Assembly (NCBI GenBank): GCA_016926235.1
Contig: JAFGOZ010000241.1
Span: 1-18,397, forward strand
DNA from: Bacteroidales bacterium
GTDB lineage: Bacteria > Bacteroidota > Bacteroidia > Bacteroidales > UBA10428
Length of the DNA stretch: 18,397 nt
Reading direction: 5' to 3'
Below, piece after piece: positions 7,870 through 15,628 of the stretch. Made by a program: the position numbers and the translations under genes. The number at the start of each line of letters is the position of its first letter. The first letter of the stretch is position 1. Under the pieces are notes generated by a model that saw nothing but the letters and a program-made list of their open reading frames with translations, was not told the origin of the DNA and made no database searches.

Positions 7870-8886
7870 ATGACAATTTGGTTTGACCTTTCAAATTCAC
7901 CACACATCAATCTGTTTAGTGCAATGATTCGTGACCTTATGCGCGATCATGAGATCATCATTACATGCAGGCCGCTGGCAAATACCATTGATCTCCTGGA
8001 TCTTCATAAGCTTAAGTACACCGTTGTGGGCAAACATTATGGAGGTAAATTGTCAAGTAAATTGTTTGGATACCCCGTCAGGGTATATCAGTTATATAAA
8101 TTTCTTAAGAAACTGAAACCCGATATAGCCATTTCGCAAAGTTCATTTCACAGTCCGATAACTGCTTGGTTATTAGGCATTCCTTCTATTTACATGAATG
8201 ATAACGAGCATGCGATGGGCAACATTCCCTCCTTTATCTTCGCCTCGAAAATTCTGATACCTGAGTTTCTGGACGCTAAGAAAGTACACAGACAGTGCGC
8301 CCGGGATTCTAAAATCATACAGTATCCGGGTGTGAAAGAGGGCATTTATTTATGGAATTCCCCCATAACCTACAAGAGAAAAGAAGATAGGGTTATTTTT
8401 GTCAGACCAGAACCATGGATTGCACAGTATTATAAAGGGGCACTGAATTTTCTCGATGACATGCTGTTATATCTTAGGGATAGATCAAAGATTGTGATAT
8501 TACCTAGGGGAAAAGATCAGGCTATTCATTATGAAAAGGAAAAATTCCGAGGCATTGAGGTATTAAATATACCTTTAAGCATTGAGGAGATCGCTTCTCA
8601 ATGCAAATTGTTCATCGGCGCTGGTGGTACAATGACCCGCGAGATGGCCGTCTTGGGAGTTCCCACCATATCAGTTTATCAGGACGAATTGCTTGATGTA
8701 GATCAATACCTTATTGATAAAGGAATGATGATGCATAAACCTGACCTGACTGGACAATTTGCCTATAGTTACCTTCAGAAATGTGAAAACCAGGAGCCAA
8801 ACCATGATTTGCTAAGACGTGGGGAGGAAACTTATAATCTAATCAAGAATTTACTCATTCATAAACTATCAGCTGAAACAAAATGA
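7870..8886 (+). CDS. DUF354 family protein (GT-B/UDP-GlcNAc 2-epimerase-like fold)
   Basis: A 338-residue protein with the signatures I associate with DUF354: N-terminal WFDLSNSPHINLF (4-16), SQSSFHSPITAWLLGIPSI (about 89-107), DNEHA (111-115) and the C-terminal GAGGTMTREMAVLGVPT (250-266). The last is a nucleotide-binding loop like that in UDP-GlcNAc 2-epimerases and GT-B transferases. The domain order suggests two Rossmann-like halves closing on a nucleotide sugar. It could be an epimerase/hydrolase of a UDP-sugar or a glycosyltransferase; sequence alone does not decide. The ATG at 7870 follows a 112-base gap and begins directly at the first beta strand. Its stop overlaps the next start (ATGA at 8883-8886), so the two products are probably translationally coupled. 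Confidence 0.88.
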   Translation: MTIWFDLSNSPHINLFSAMIRDLMRDHEIIITCRPLANTIDLLDLHKLKYTVVGKHYGGKLSSKLFGYPVRVYQLYKFLKKLKPDIAISQSSFHSPITAWLLGIPSIYMNDNEHAMGNIPSFIFASKILIPEFLDAKKVHRQCARDSKIIQYPGVKEGIYLWNSPITYKRKEDRVIFVRPEPWIAQYYKGALNFLDDMLLYLRDRSKIVILPRGKDQAIHYEKEKFRGIEVLNIPLSIEEIASQCKLFIGAGGTMTREMAVLGVPTISVYQDELLDVDQYLIDKGMMMHKPDLTGQFAYSYLQKCENQEPNHDLLRRGEETYNLIKNLLIHKLSAETK

Positions 8887-9893
8887 TAAAAACAGGAATT
8901 ATTGGCCTTGGGAAAATGGGCATTTCCCATGCTTCAATTATCAATGCTCATCCTGATTTAGATCTGGTTGCAGTATGTGACTCTTCAACCTTGATACTGG
9001 AAGCTTTGAAGAAGTACGGCACATATAGTACCTATACTGATTATAAAAAAATGATCAGTGAAAATGAATTGGAGGCATTGTTTGTCGCAACACCTACCAA
9101 ACTTCATTCGGAAATGGTGATGTTTGCCATGGAGCACCATATTCATGTCTTTTGTGAGAAACCTTTTAGTCTTACTATCGAAGAGGGCCAGAAAATGACT
9201 GACCTTGCTGCTGAAAGGAAACTTGTTAACCAGGTGGGATTCCATAACCGGTTTATTGGCACTTTCAATTTTCTTAAGCAGGTTGTGGCCGCCGGTGCAT
9301 TAGGCCAAATATATCATTTTATTGGTGAGGCCTATGGGCCTGTTGTTGTTAAAAGGAAAGAGGGAACCTGGAGATCAAATAGTTCTGAAGGAGGCGGTTG
9401 TCTTTTCGATTATGCATCCCATGTGATCAATCTGATTGAATTTATTTTAGGAGATATCAAAGATGTCTCAGGTGTAATGCTTAAGAAAGTATTTTCCAGG
9501 GGAGTTGAAGATGCCGTATATTCGGGTCTGTATCTGGAAAGCGGCCTAAGTGGGATGTTGAATGTTAATTGGAGTGATGAAACGTACCGCAAAATGTCGA
9601 CCCAGATTACCCTGTTGGGAACTGAAGGTAAGATAATTGCGGATGCTCAAGAGATGAAAATCTTCATTAAAAATGAACATAAAGAGCTTGGACTTGAAAA
9701 GGGCTGGAATATGCGATATATTACCGATCTTACAGATCCGGTCGCATTTAATCTCAGAGGTGAGGAGTATTCAGCCCAGGTTGATTATTTTACCAAGCAT
9801 ATAAAGGCCAGGGATTACAACAATGTTAATTCCTTTGCATCTGCACTTAAAACGGACAAAGTAATTGAATTAATTAAATCAAAAGCTAGTTAA
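8883..9893 (+). CDS. Gfo/Idh/MocA family NAD(P)-dependent oxidoreductase
   Basis: A 336-residue protein of normal family length. The N-terminal Rossmann fold has GIIGLGKMGISHA (5-17), the strand ending VAVCDSS (acidic D33) and ATPTKLH (69-75). The EKP motif is at 92-94. In the C-terminal alpha/beta domain, GGGCLFDYASH places D176 and H180 in the usual DxxxH catalytic arrangement. Family members oxidise, reduce or dehydrate sugars; in glycan loci they often make 3-keto, 3-amino or deoxy sugars through a keto intermediate. The start overlaps the DUF354 stop by 4 bases, and the next gene begins 14 bases after the stop, so it sits in the middle of a coupled trio. No aminotransferase is visible nearby, which argues against a simple 3-amino-sugar pathway within this window. 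Confidence 0.93.
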   Translation: MIKTGIIGLGKMGISHASIINAHPDLDLVAVCDSSTLILEALKKYGTYSTYTDYKKMISENELEALFVATPTKLHSEMVMFAMEHHIHVFCEKPFSLTIEEGQKMTDLAAERKLVNQVGFHNRFIGTFNFLKQVVAAGALGQIYHFIGEAYGPVVVKRKEGTWRSNSSEGGGCLFDYASHVINLIEFILGDIKDVSGVMLKKVFSRGVEDAVYSGLYLESGLSGMLNVNWSDETYRKMSTQITLLGTEGKIIADAQEMKIFIKNEHKELGLEKGWNMRYITDLTDPVAFNLRGEEYSAQVDYFTKHIKARDYNNVNSFASALKTDKVIELIKSKAS

Positions 9894-9907
9894 AATACAT
9901 AGATATT

Positions 9908-10774
9908 ATGGATCGGATATTATTTGGCGACAATCAATTCTTTGCAGTCAACCATCTCTCTGATGAAAAAGCAAGAGCTCAAGCTATTCTATTCAGAAAA
10001 AACGAAGCCATCATTAAAGTGCTTGATACGGCAATCGAACTTGGGATAAAAACTTTTATGTGTACTACACATGATAGGATTGCCGGTATATGTGATCATA
10101 TCAGGGCAAATCCTGATAAATACAAAGGATTTAAAATATATCCATGTATGCCATATGCCCATAAGTATGCCAATGCGGTAACCGAACTGGGTGTTCTGGG
10201 CGCTCTCAAGGAATATCTGCCGGGAAACATTTTCAGTACCATGGCAAAAGGGGGCATGGCCTATGCCAGGAAAGATTTCATTGCTATGATGGAATTATTG
10301 ATTGATGCAGAAATGAAAATGTTTAAAGGAATTGATACCCCGGTCATTTTTATTCAGAACGTTTTAACTGACCTGATACTCGGTCTGGGAATGAAAGATA
10401 TCTTTAGAGCATACCATGAATATATAATTAAGAAGTTTAATGCCGAACCTGGTTTTATTACAATGAACCTTCCTTTATTATTAAGTGTTTTGGAAGAGGC
10501 AGGAATTAAGAACCCTATTATTTGCAGTTCAATTAATAAAATTGGTTTCAGAATGGCTGGCGGAACTGAACCCTATGAAAAAGCAATCCGCAAAGGAAAA
10601 TTCAGGCCTGTGGCTATGCAGGTTTTGGCAGCAGGGGCTTTGCGACCCGAGCCAGCATTTGAGTATGTTTGTAATCAAAAGAATATTGAATCTATACTGT
10701 TTGGTTCCTCCTCAAAGGAACATATTAAGAGTTCAATCGAAATAATTCAGAAATACAGTTGCTTACATGAATAG
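9908..10774 (+). CDS. Aldo/keto-reductase-like TIM-barrel protein, canonical catalytic residues not recognisable
   Basis: A 288-residue protein with no family I can name for certain. Its end, LAAGALRPEPAFEYVCN followed by ILFGSSSKEHIKSSIEII, matches the shape of the aldo/keto reductase C-terminus (an A-G-G-x-L strand, then a V-x-G-x-SS-x-E-H cofactor phosphate loop). Its early LDTAIELGIKTFMCTTH matches the AKR strand and helix that normally reads G-I-N-x-F-D-T-A with a Tyr soon after. Here Cys/Met stand at the catalytic Asp position and no Tyr follows. No convincing catalytic Lys or His segment was seen either. It may therefore be a divergent enzyme with different chemistry or a non-redox member. 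It lies 14 bases after the Gfo/Idh gene and its stop overlaps a possible ATG of the next gene (10767). Confident as a gene, moderately so on the fold. Confidence 0.8.
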   Translation: MDRILFGDNQFFAVNHLSDEKARAQAILFRKNEAIIKVLDTAIELGIKTFMCTTHDRIAGICDHIRANPDKYKGFKIYPCMPYAHKYANAVTELGVLGALKEYLPGNIFSTMAKGGMAYARKDFIAMMELLIDAEMKMFKGIDTPVIFIQNVLTDLILGLGMKDIFRAYHEYIIKKFNAEPGFITMNLPLLLSVLEEAGIKNPIICSSINKIGFRMAGGTEPYEKAIRKGKFRPVAMQVLAAGALRPEPAFEYVCNQKNIESILFGSSSKEHIKSSIEIIQKYSCLHE

Positions 10775-10809
10775 CCTTAAAAAAAACCAAGCTAATTATT
10801 TGCCGTTTA

Positions 10810-11757
10810 GTGGATATATTATTTATACCGCTAACAGTAATTATTGCAAGACATAGTAAATTGCTCAGAAAGAGACGCTTCAATTACTTTTCAATAAGCA
10901 GGAAAATATTCTTAAAAACAGGGGTTTATCCAATATTAGACCATTATTATGAACCTTTGTTTAATTTGAATCATTTGAAGAAACCCTTAAATTTGGAACG
11001 TAATCTTCTAGGTATCGACTTTAATATTGAAGGGCAACTAGCTCTACTTGAAAAGTTTAATTATAATAATGAGTTGTTAAAATTTCCAAGGTATACCCAT
11101 GAGAAGAAAGATGTTATTGAATACTGTTACAATGATGAGGCTTTTAGATCAGGAGATGCAGAATATCTATATAGCATAATCAGGTTGTTTAAGCCTTTAA
11201 AAATTATTGAGATCGGTTCAGGCTCGTCTACATTAATGGCCATAAATGCCACAAAGCAAAATACAATCAATGATCCTGAATATATATGTCAACATATCTG
11301 CATTGAGCCTTTTGAAAACAAATGGCTGGAATCACTTGGAATTCAAATACACAGGAAACTTGTTGAAGAAATAGATATTTCTTACTTTACACAGTTAAAT
11401 GCCGGAGACATTCTTTTTATCGATTCCTCTCATATGATCAGGCCGCAGGGAGACGTTTTATTTGAATATCTTGAAATATTACCAACACTTAAATCGGGTG
11501 TAATTATTCATGTTCATGACATTTTCTCTCCCAGGGATTATTTGAAAAAATGGATGGAACTTCCTTATTTTTGGAATGAACAGTATCTACTTGAAGCTTT
11601 TTTAACAAATAATAAAGATTTTCAAATAATTGGAGCGCTTAATTATTTAAGACATAATTATTATGATAATTTTTCAAAGAAATGTCCTATTCTTAAAGCA
11701 GAGGTTGAAAATGGCGTTTTAAGAGAGCCTGGATCGTTTTGGATTGTCAAAACTTAA
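10810..11757 (+). CDS. SAM-dependent class I methyltransferase-like protein
   Basis: A 315-residue frame. The AdoMet-binding glycine loop is IIEIGSGSSTL (132-142), followed by the acidic strand end CIEPF (164-168), IDSSHMI (204-210) and HVHDIF (234-239). This set is typical of Methyltransf_24-type enzymes that modify sugars or small molecules. N-terminal to it is a hydrophobic, basic stretch, then DHYYEPLF (44-51). The only standard start in frame near the beginning is the GTG at 10810. An ATG at 10767, overlapping the previous gene's stop, lies in another frame and would join this one only by a frameshift near a run of eight A at 10779-10786. So the N-terminal boundary is uncertain. The likely role is O- or N-methylation of a sugar in the glycan; the target is not visible. 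Confidence 0.82.
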   Translation: MDILFIPLTVIIARHSKLLRKRRFNYFSISRKIFLKTGVYPILDHYYEPLFNLNHLKKPLNLERNLLGIDFNIEGQLALLEKFNYNNELLKFPRYTHEKKDVIEYCYNDEAFRSGDAEYLYSIIRLFKPLKIIEIGSGSSTLMAINATKQNTINDPEYICQHICIEPFENKWLESLGIQIHRKLVEEIDISYFTQLNAGDILFIDSSHMIRPQGDVLFEYLEILPTLKSGVIIHVHDIFSPRDYLKKWMELPYFWNEQYLLEAFLTNNKDFQIIGALNYLRHNYYDNFSKKCPILKAEVENGVLREPGSFWIVKT

Positions 11758-11781
11758 GATAATTTCAGTATAACTAATTGG

Positions 11782-13284
11782 CTAAGTACCTAAATGAGAC
11801 TTTCTTCTGTCTAAGATACATTTTATTTTTATTAGTAATCTGTATATTCCAATATGTTGTAAAACTATTATAATTTTATTTTTAAGGCTTGGGTTTATTG
11901 GTTTTTTAAGGACTTCAGGCCAAAGATGATTAATAATCTTCTTTTGCAGGACAGAACGAGGAGGTATTATAAATTTCGAATCCACTGATAAAAAAAGGCT
12001 TATTAAAAGTCTTGAATTATAAATATTTACCTCTTCTTGTGCAATATCCTTTTCCAACTGAATTTGTGTACCCCAATTTCCGATCCGTTCCTCCCAATAA
12101 AACAAATCGAGTATATTTATCTTGTTTTTTATACAAACTTCACTGCAACCTGATAACCATCCGTTATAATAATCCACAGCGAAAGAGTATTTGTCAACCC
12201 CATTAAGGTAGGCGAGTTTTTCTGCGGAAACTTTTATATTAGAACATTTGTAATGCTCAATACCACCTGACGCGAAATTACCAGGCAAATTAACCTTGTT
12301 GGCAAAATTCACATAATAATTATAAATGATTGGAAGATAACTTTTATTAGCATAAGGATTGTTTTCAAAATATACTTTTATAAAATCAGGATCGACTGCA
12401 CGGTTTGTATCTAGCAAATTATGTCGCAGTTTTAATGTCGATAGCAGCTTGCTTGGTATATAAATATCGGGGTGTTTGTCATCATTTTCAACAATTCTGT
12501 TGGTATAGAAATATACCCTTTCTTTGACACCTTTTGTAGCTGAGAGAAGAAGCCTTGAATCCTTGCCTGCTGTTAATGGGAGCATAATTTCATATCTAAG
12601 GGCAATACTTTCCATATATCCCTTAATTATAGCCGCACACCGATCAGCTACTTCAGCCAAAGGCAGTCTTTCAATTTTTTGGGATGGCCAATATCTGACA
12701 ATCCTTTGATTACGAACATCAATATAATGATTAGGTACTAATTGAACAATTTCATCATAAATTGTTGTATTCCCGATATTTGAATTATGAAGCCGGATAA
12801 ATTCCTCTGAATTGTAAAAGGCCAGTTTAGATTTGTTGGTGGTTATTTTAAGCTCTAGAATTTTGGCCAACAGTTGAGGCTGTGATGCGAACCAGAGTTT
12901 AGAACGCTTTTGACTGAAGAATATTTTGCGGGTAGCAGTTGCATCATTTAGAAGTATTATAATATCACCAGTCATATGGATAATTACATATCTTCCTGAA
13001 TAATTGGCGATTTTTTTTGTAATATGTTCGAAGTCATTGCTAATCAAGTCTTTCAATACTTCCATATTGTCTTTTGAAGGAAACTCGTAATCTAAGATGT
13101 CACCTAGCAGAACAAGAGTAACCTCATTTGCGGAATAACTTGTGACTTTTAGATCGATTTGTGAATAAAGCGAATAGAGATTTCCAATTTTATGGTAGTT
13201 ATGAAGAAATGGGCACTCAATTTCTTCCGGCACCAATAAGTATTGCCTCCTGTATCTTAGCTTTTCTTTCTCTGCTGAATTCAT
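11782..13284 (-). CDS. Asparagine-synthetase-like protein without N-terminal glutaminase nucleophile
   Basis: A 500-residue protein. The ATP-pyrophosphatase loop LTAGKDSRLLLSA (237-249) corresponds to the SGGxDS motif of asparagine synthetase and related amidotransferases. The first part keeps fragments of the Ntn-hydrolase fold (NYSGRYVII at 94-102, DATATRKIFF at 114-123, VQLVPNHYIDV at 180-190), but the protein begins MNSAEK, with no Cys at position 2 to hydrolyse glutamine. It should thus activate a carboxylate with ATP but use ammonia or another amine, or act differently. Asparagine-synthetase homologues in some O-antigen loci (WbpS in Pseudomonas, WbtH in Francisella) are linked to amidation of uronic acids, which gives one plausible role. 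Stop to stop it is convergent with the methyltransferase gene, 24 bases apart. It lies 77 bases downstream of the deacetylase. Confidence 0.85.
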   Translation of the reverse strand: MNSAEKEKLRYRRQYLLVPEEIECPFLHNYHKIGNLYSLYSQIDLKVTSYSANEVTLVLLGDILDYEFPSKDNMEVLKDLISNDFEHITKKIANYSGRYVIIHMTGDIIILLNDATATRKIFFSQKRSKLWFASQPQLLAKILELKITTNKSKLAFYNSEEFIRLHNSNIGNTTIYDEIVQLVPNHYIDVRNQRIVRYWPSQKIERLPLAEVADRCAAIIKGYMESIALRYEIMLPLTAGKDSRLLLSATKGVKERVYFYTNRIVENDDKHPDIYIPSKLLSTLKLRHNLLDTNRAVDPDFIKVYFENNPYANKSYLPIIYNYYVNFANKVNLPGNFASGGIEHYKCSNIKVSAEKLAYLNGVDKYSFAVDYYNGWLSGCSEVCIKNKINILDLFYWEERIGNWGTQIQLEKDIAQEEVNIYNSRLLISLFLSVDSKFIIPPRSVLQKKIINHLWPEVLKKPINPSLKNKIIIVLQHIGIYRLLIKIKCILDRRKSHLGT

Positions 13285-13361
13285 GTATTATTACTTATTT
13301 ATTCCATCTATATGAACACTTGCTTATTTTTTTGCTTACTTGACAAGCATATTATTACGGA

Positions 13362-14366
13362 TCATTCCCGATAAATAAAATCTTTTTGTATGATTTGATA
13401 AATTTTTTTCCTTGTATAATGAAACCTTATGGTTCGACTGGCTGGCACATTGAGCTTCTCTACACTGATTCTCTGAAAGTTTGTGCTTACAGAATCCGTT
13501 AATAATCCGCTGGTACCAAAGCTTGCTTCAATTTTGCCGGATATTGCATGGAAAAAATCTTTAGAAACCATCATATCGCTGTAAGGGAATGCAAACACAC
13601 GATATGGGAGACCAAATTTTTTAACCACAAACTCAGTACTCCCTAATGTCTGTTGTATCTGATGTTCAAGGGTCAATTCGGCATATCGGGCATGATCAAC
13701 GCTGTGGCTGCCTATTGTAAAACCGGCATTGATAAGTTCCTGAATCTGTTGACTGGTCAAATAGGGCTTAACTTCTGAAAGAAATCCGGTGATATCAAGG
13801 TTCAATTCACCTGCAAGTTCGTCTATTACGAAGCGGTTGTTATAGCTTATTCCTAATATCGCCCCTATGATATCTTTCCCTGCAATTCCTTTTGATCCCA
13901 GAACTTTTAATAGCCTTATGTTTGTTTTATCACTACCAAGATAATTTAATCGATCGATAATCAGGCTTTTTTTATTATCATAATTCAATTCTTTGTTATC
14001 AATAAAATTTTGAGTGAGAAATACCGTAGTGGATAGCTTTTTCTCAAGGCAAATTGGCGCAACAATATCATAAACTTCCCTGAATCCATCATCAAATGTC
14101 AGCAACAGCGAATTTTTTGGCAGCTTTGTGTTGTTTCTGACGCTTTCTAGAAATTCATCAAGTCCAATAGGGTGATACTTTTTACAAAAAAAAATCAAAT
14201 CCTCGATAAAAGTTTTGATATTCCTGTATTTATAAAGATTCTCTATATAGGGGAGTTTATTGTCAGATACTATATGATAATTAACTATCAAAGGATTGAC
14301 ATTTGAAAGGCCTCTCAATAAACTGAAAGGCAATAGAACAGGGATATCTTTGTGAGTCATTTTCAT
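13362..14366 (-). CDS. Polysaccharide deacetylase (NodB/CE4 family)
   Basis: A 334-residue protein with the CE4 motifs: LLLTFDDGF (87-95), where the Asp pair provides catalytic base and metal ligand, and GSHSVDH (219-225), the metal-binding HxxxH. FAFPYSD (258-264) corresponds to the next family motif. About 126 residues separate TFDDG from HxxxH, far more than in compact NodB domains, which indicates an inserted helical segment at about 125-205. The upstream VNYH (28-31) fits the strand preceding the barrel in larger deacetylases. There is no signal peptide, so action on a cytoplasmic lipid-linked or nucleotide-bound sugar is likelier than on a finished capsule. The start overlaps the stop of the upstream GT4 gene by 4 bases (ATGA), showing translational coupling. 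Confidence 0.9.
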   Translation of the reverse strand: MKMTHKDIPVLLPFSLLRGLSNVNPLIVNYHIVSDNKLPYIENLYKYRNIKTFIEDLIFFCKKYHPIGLDEFLESVRNNTKLPKNSLLLTFDDGFREVYDIVAPICLEKKLSTTVFLTQNFIDNKELNYDNKKSLIIDRLNYLGSDKTNIRLLKVLGSKGIAGKDIIGAILGISYNNRFVIDELAGELNLDITGFLSEVKPYLTSQQIQELINAGFTIGSHSVDHARYAELTLEHQIQQTLGSTEFVVKKFGLPYRVFAFPYSDMMVSKDFFHAISGKIEASFGTSGLLTDSVSTNFQRISVEKLNVPASRTIRFHYTRKKIYQIIQKDFIYRE

Positions 14367-15550
14367 TTTGATTTGTGCTTTGCATTAATTATAGCATCAT
14401 ACTTGTTATGCAAGGTCAGCGCTATATTTTCCCAGGTGAAATTTTCTACCAGTTTTTTTCCGTTCATACCAATTCTTAGTCTTACATCTTTGTCAACAAT
14501 AAGATATTCCAGATTTTTAACAATGTCATCTACATTTTTATGATCAACAGAAATACCTTCCTCACCTTCTTTAAATATACCAAATATTCCCGAGTTTTTG
14601 GCACATATTATTGGTATTCCCATGGCCATCGCTTCAAAATAAACCCTTCCAAAGGTTTCAAAATAACTGGGCATTATAAATATATCATGTTCATAAATTT
14701 CATTGGCAATTTGATCATGGGAAATACTTTCGATGAAATGTACATGATTTTCAATGCCTAATGACTTCACCAGCTTCTTTAAAGAATCATTTTCCGGCCC
14801 CTTGCCAACAACGGTATAAGTAATTTTATACCGGGACAAAAGTTGTCCAATGGCAAGAATTACCTTATCTACATTTTTTAATTTTATTAATTCTGCTACT
14901 GTTAATATACTGATGCCTTCTTCTGCTGTTTGTTTTTGTTCCCTTATAAAACTACTATGGAATCCTAATGGTATCAGCTCTAGGTTGGGTATGCCAAGTG
15001 TTTTGTAAAAGACATAATTGGAATGATTTATTGGAAAAACACCGGATGCGTTTTTCATTAGTTTAATGGAGATAAACTTTGAAATACAATGTTCAAAATA
15101 AAATCTTTCATTGTGGGTGGTGATCACATAAGGAATATTGAATTTTCTATGCAGAAAATTAGCCAGTAATGCATCGGGGAGTATGTATTGAGCATGTATA
15201 ATATCGAAGTTGTTTTTATAAAAAAGGTTGTAAATTCTGGTTCTATTCAAACAATATATGGTTCGGGTAATTATGGCATGTATATTTCTGAGTCTCCAGG
15301 ATGAAAAAAAAGGAAAAACTTCAATGTGAAAATTATGAACGTTTCTTGTGAAATTTTTATTTAACTTATTAATGATCGTTTTTTTTCTAATAACCGATAA
15401 GATATTAATATCCAATTTGATAGGCTTAATAATGACGATTGAATCATTAGGGTATAGATTTCGGTAATTAGTAAATGTTTCAAAGACAAAATCATTACCC
15501 TTGCTTATGTTGGGTATAGGTAATATGCTTGATACTACTAAAATTCTCAT
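14363..15550 (-). CDS. Glycosyltransferase family 4 (group 1)
   Basis: A 395-residue GT-B enzyme. The N-terminal domain begins MRILVVSSILPIPNISKGND and contains DIIHAQYILPDALLA (116-130) and VITTHNERF (142-150), typical acceptor-side motifs. The C-terminal domain has ILTVAELIKLKNVD (215-228), YTVVGKGPE (245-253) and the EX7E motif with E298 and E306 in SYFETFGRVYFEAMAMG. It should transfer a sugar from a nucleotide donor to a lipid-linked acceptor with retention of configuration. It starts at the ATG at 15550 behind an A-rich leader and overlaps the downstream deacetylase by 4 bases. The gap to the upstream GT2 gene is 78 bases. Donor and acceptor sugars cannot be inferred. Confidence 0.92.
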   Translation of the reverse strand: MRILVVSSILPIPNISKGNDFVFETFTNYRNLYPNDSIVIIKPIKLDINILSVIRKKTIINKLNKNFTRNVHNFHIEVFPFFSSWRLRNIHAIITRTIYCLNRTRIYNLFYKNNFDIIHAQYILPDALLANFLHRKFNIPYVITTHNERFYFEHCISKFISIKLMKNASGVFPINHSNYVFYKTLGIPNLELIPLGFHSSFIREQKQTAEEGISILTVAELIKLKNVDKVILAIGQLLSRYKITYTVVGKGPENDSLKKLVKSLGIENHVHFIESISHDQIANEIYEHDIFIMPSYFETFGRVYFEAMAMGIPIICAKNSGIFGIFKEGEEGISVDHKNVDDIVKNLEYLIVDKDVRLRIGMNGKKLVENFTWENIALTLHNKYDAIINAKHKSK

Positions 15551-15628
15551 TCTTTTTTATTTCATTTTATTTTTGAGAAGCATAATAGAAAATTGGACAG
15601 TAATTATAATTTGATCACAAAAATACTA

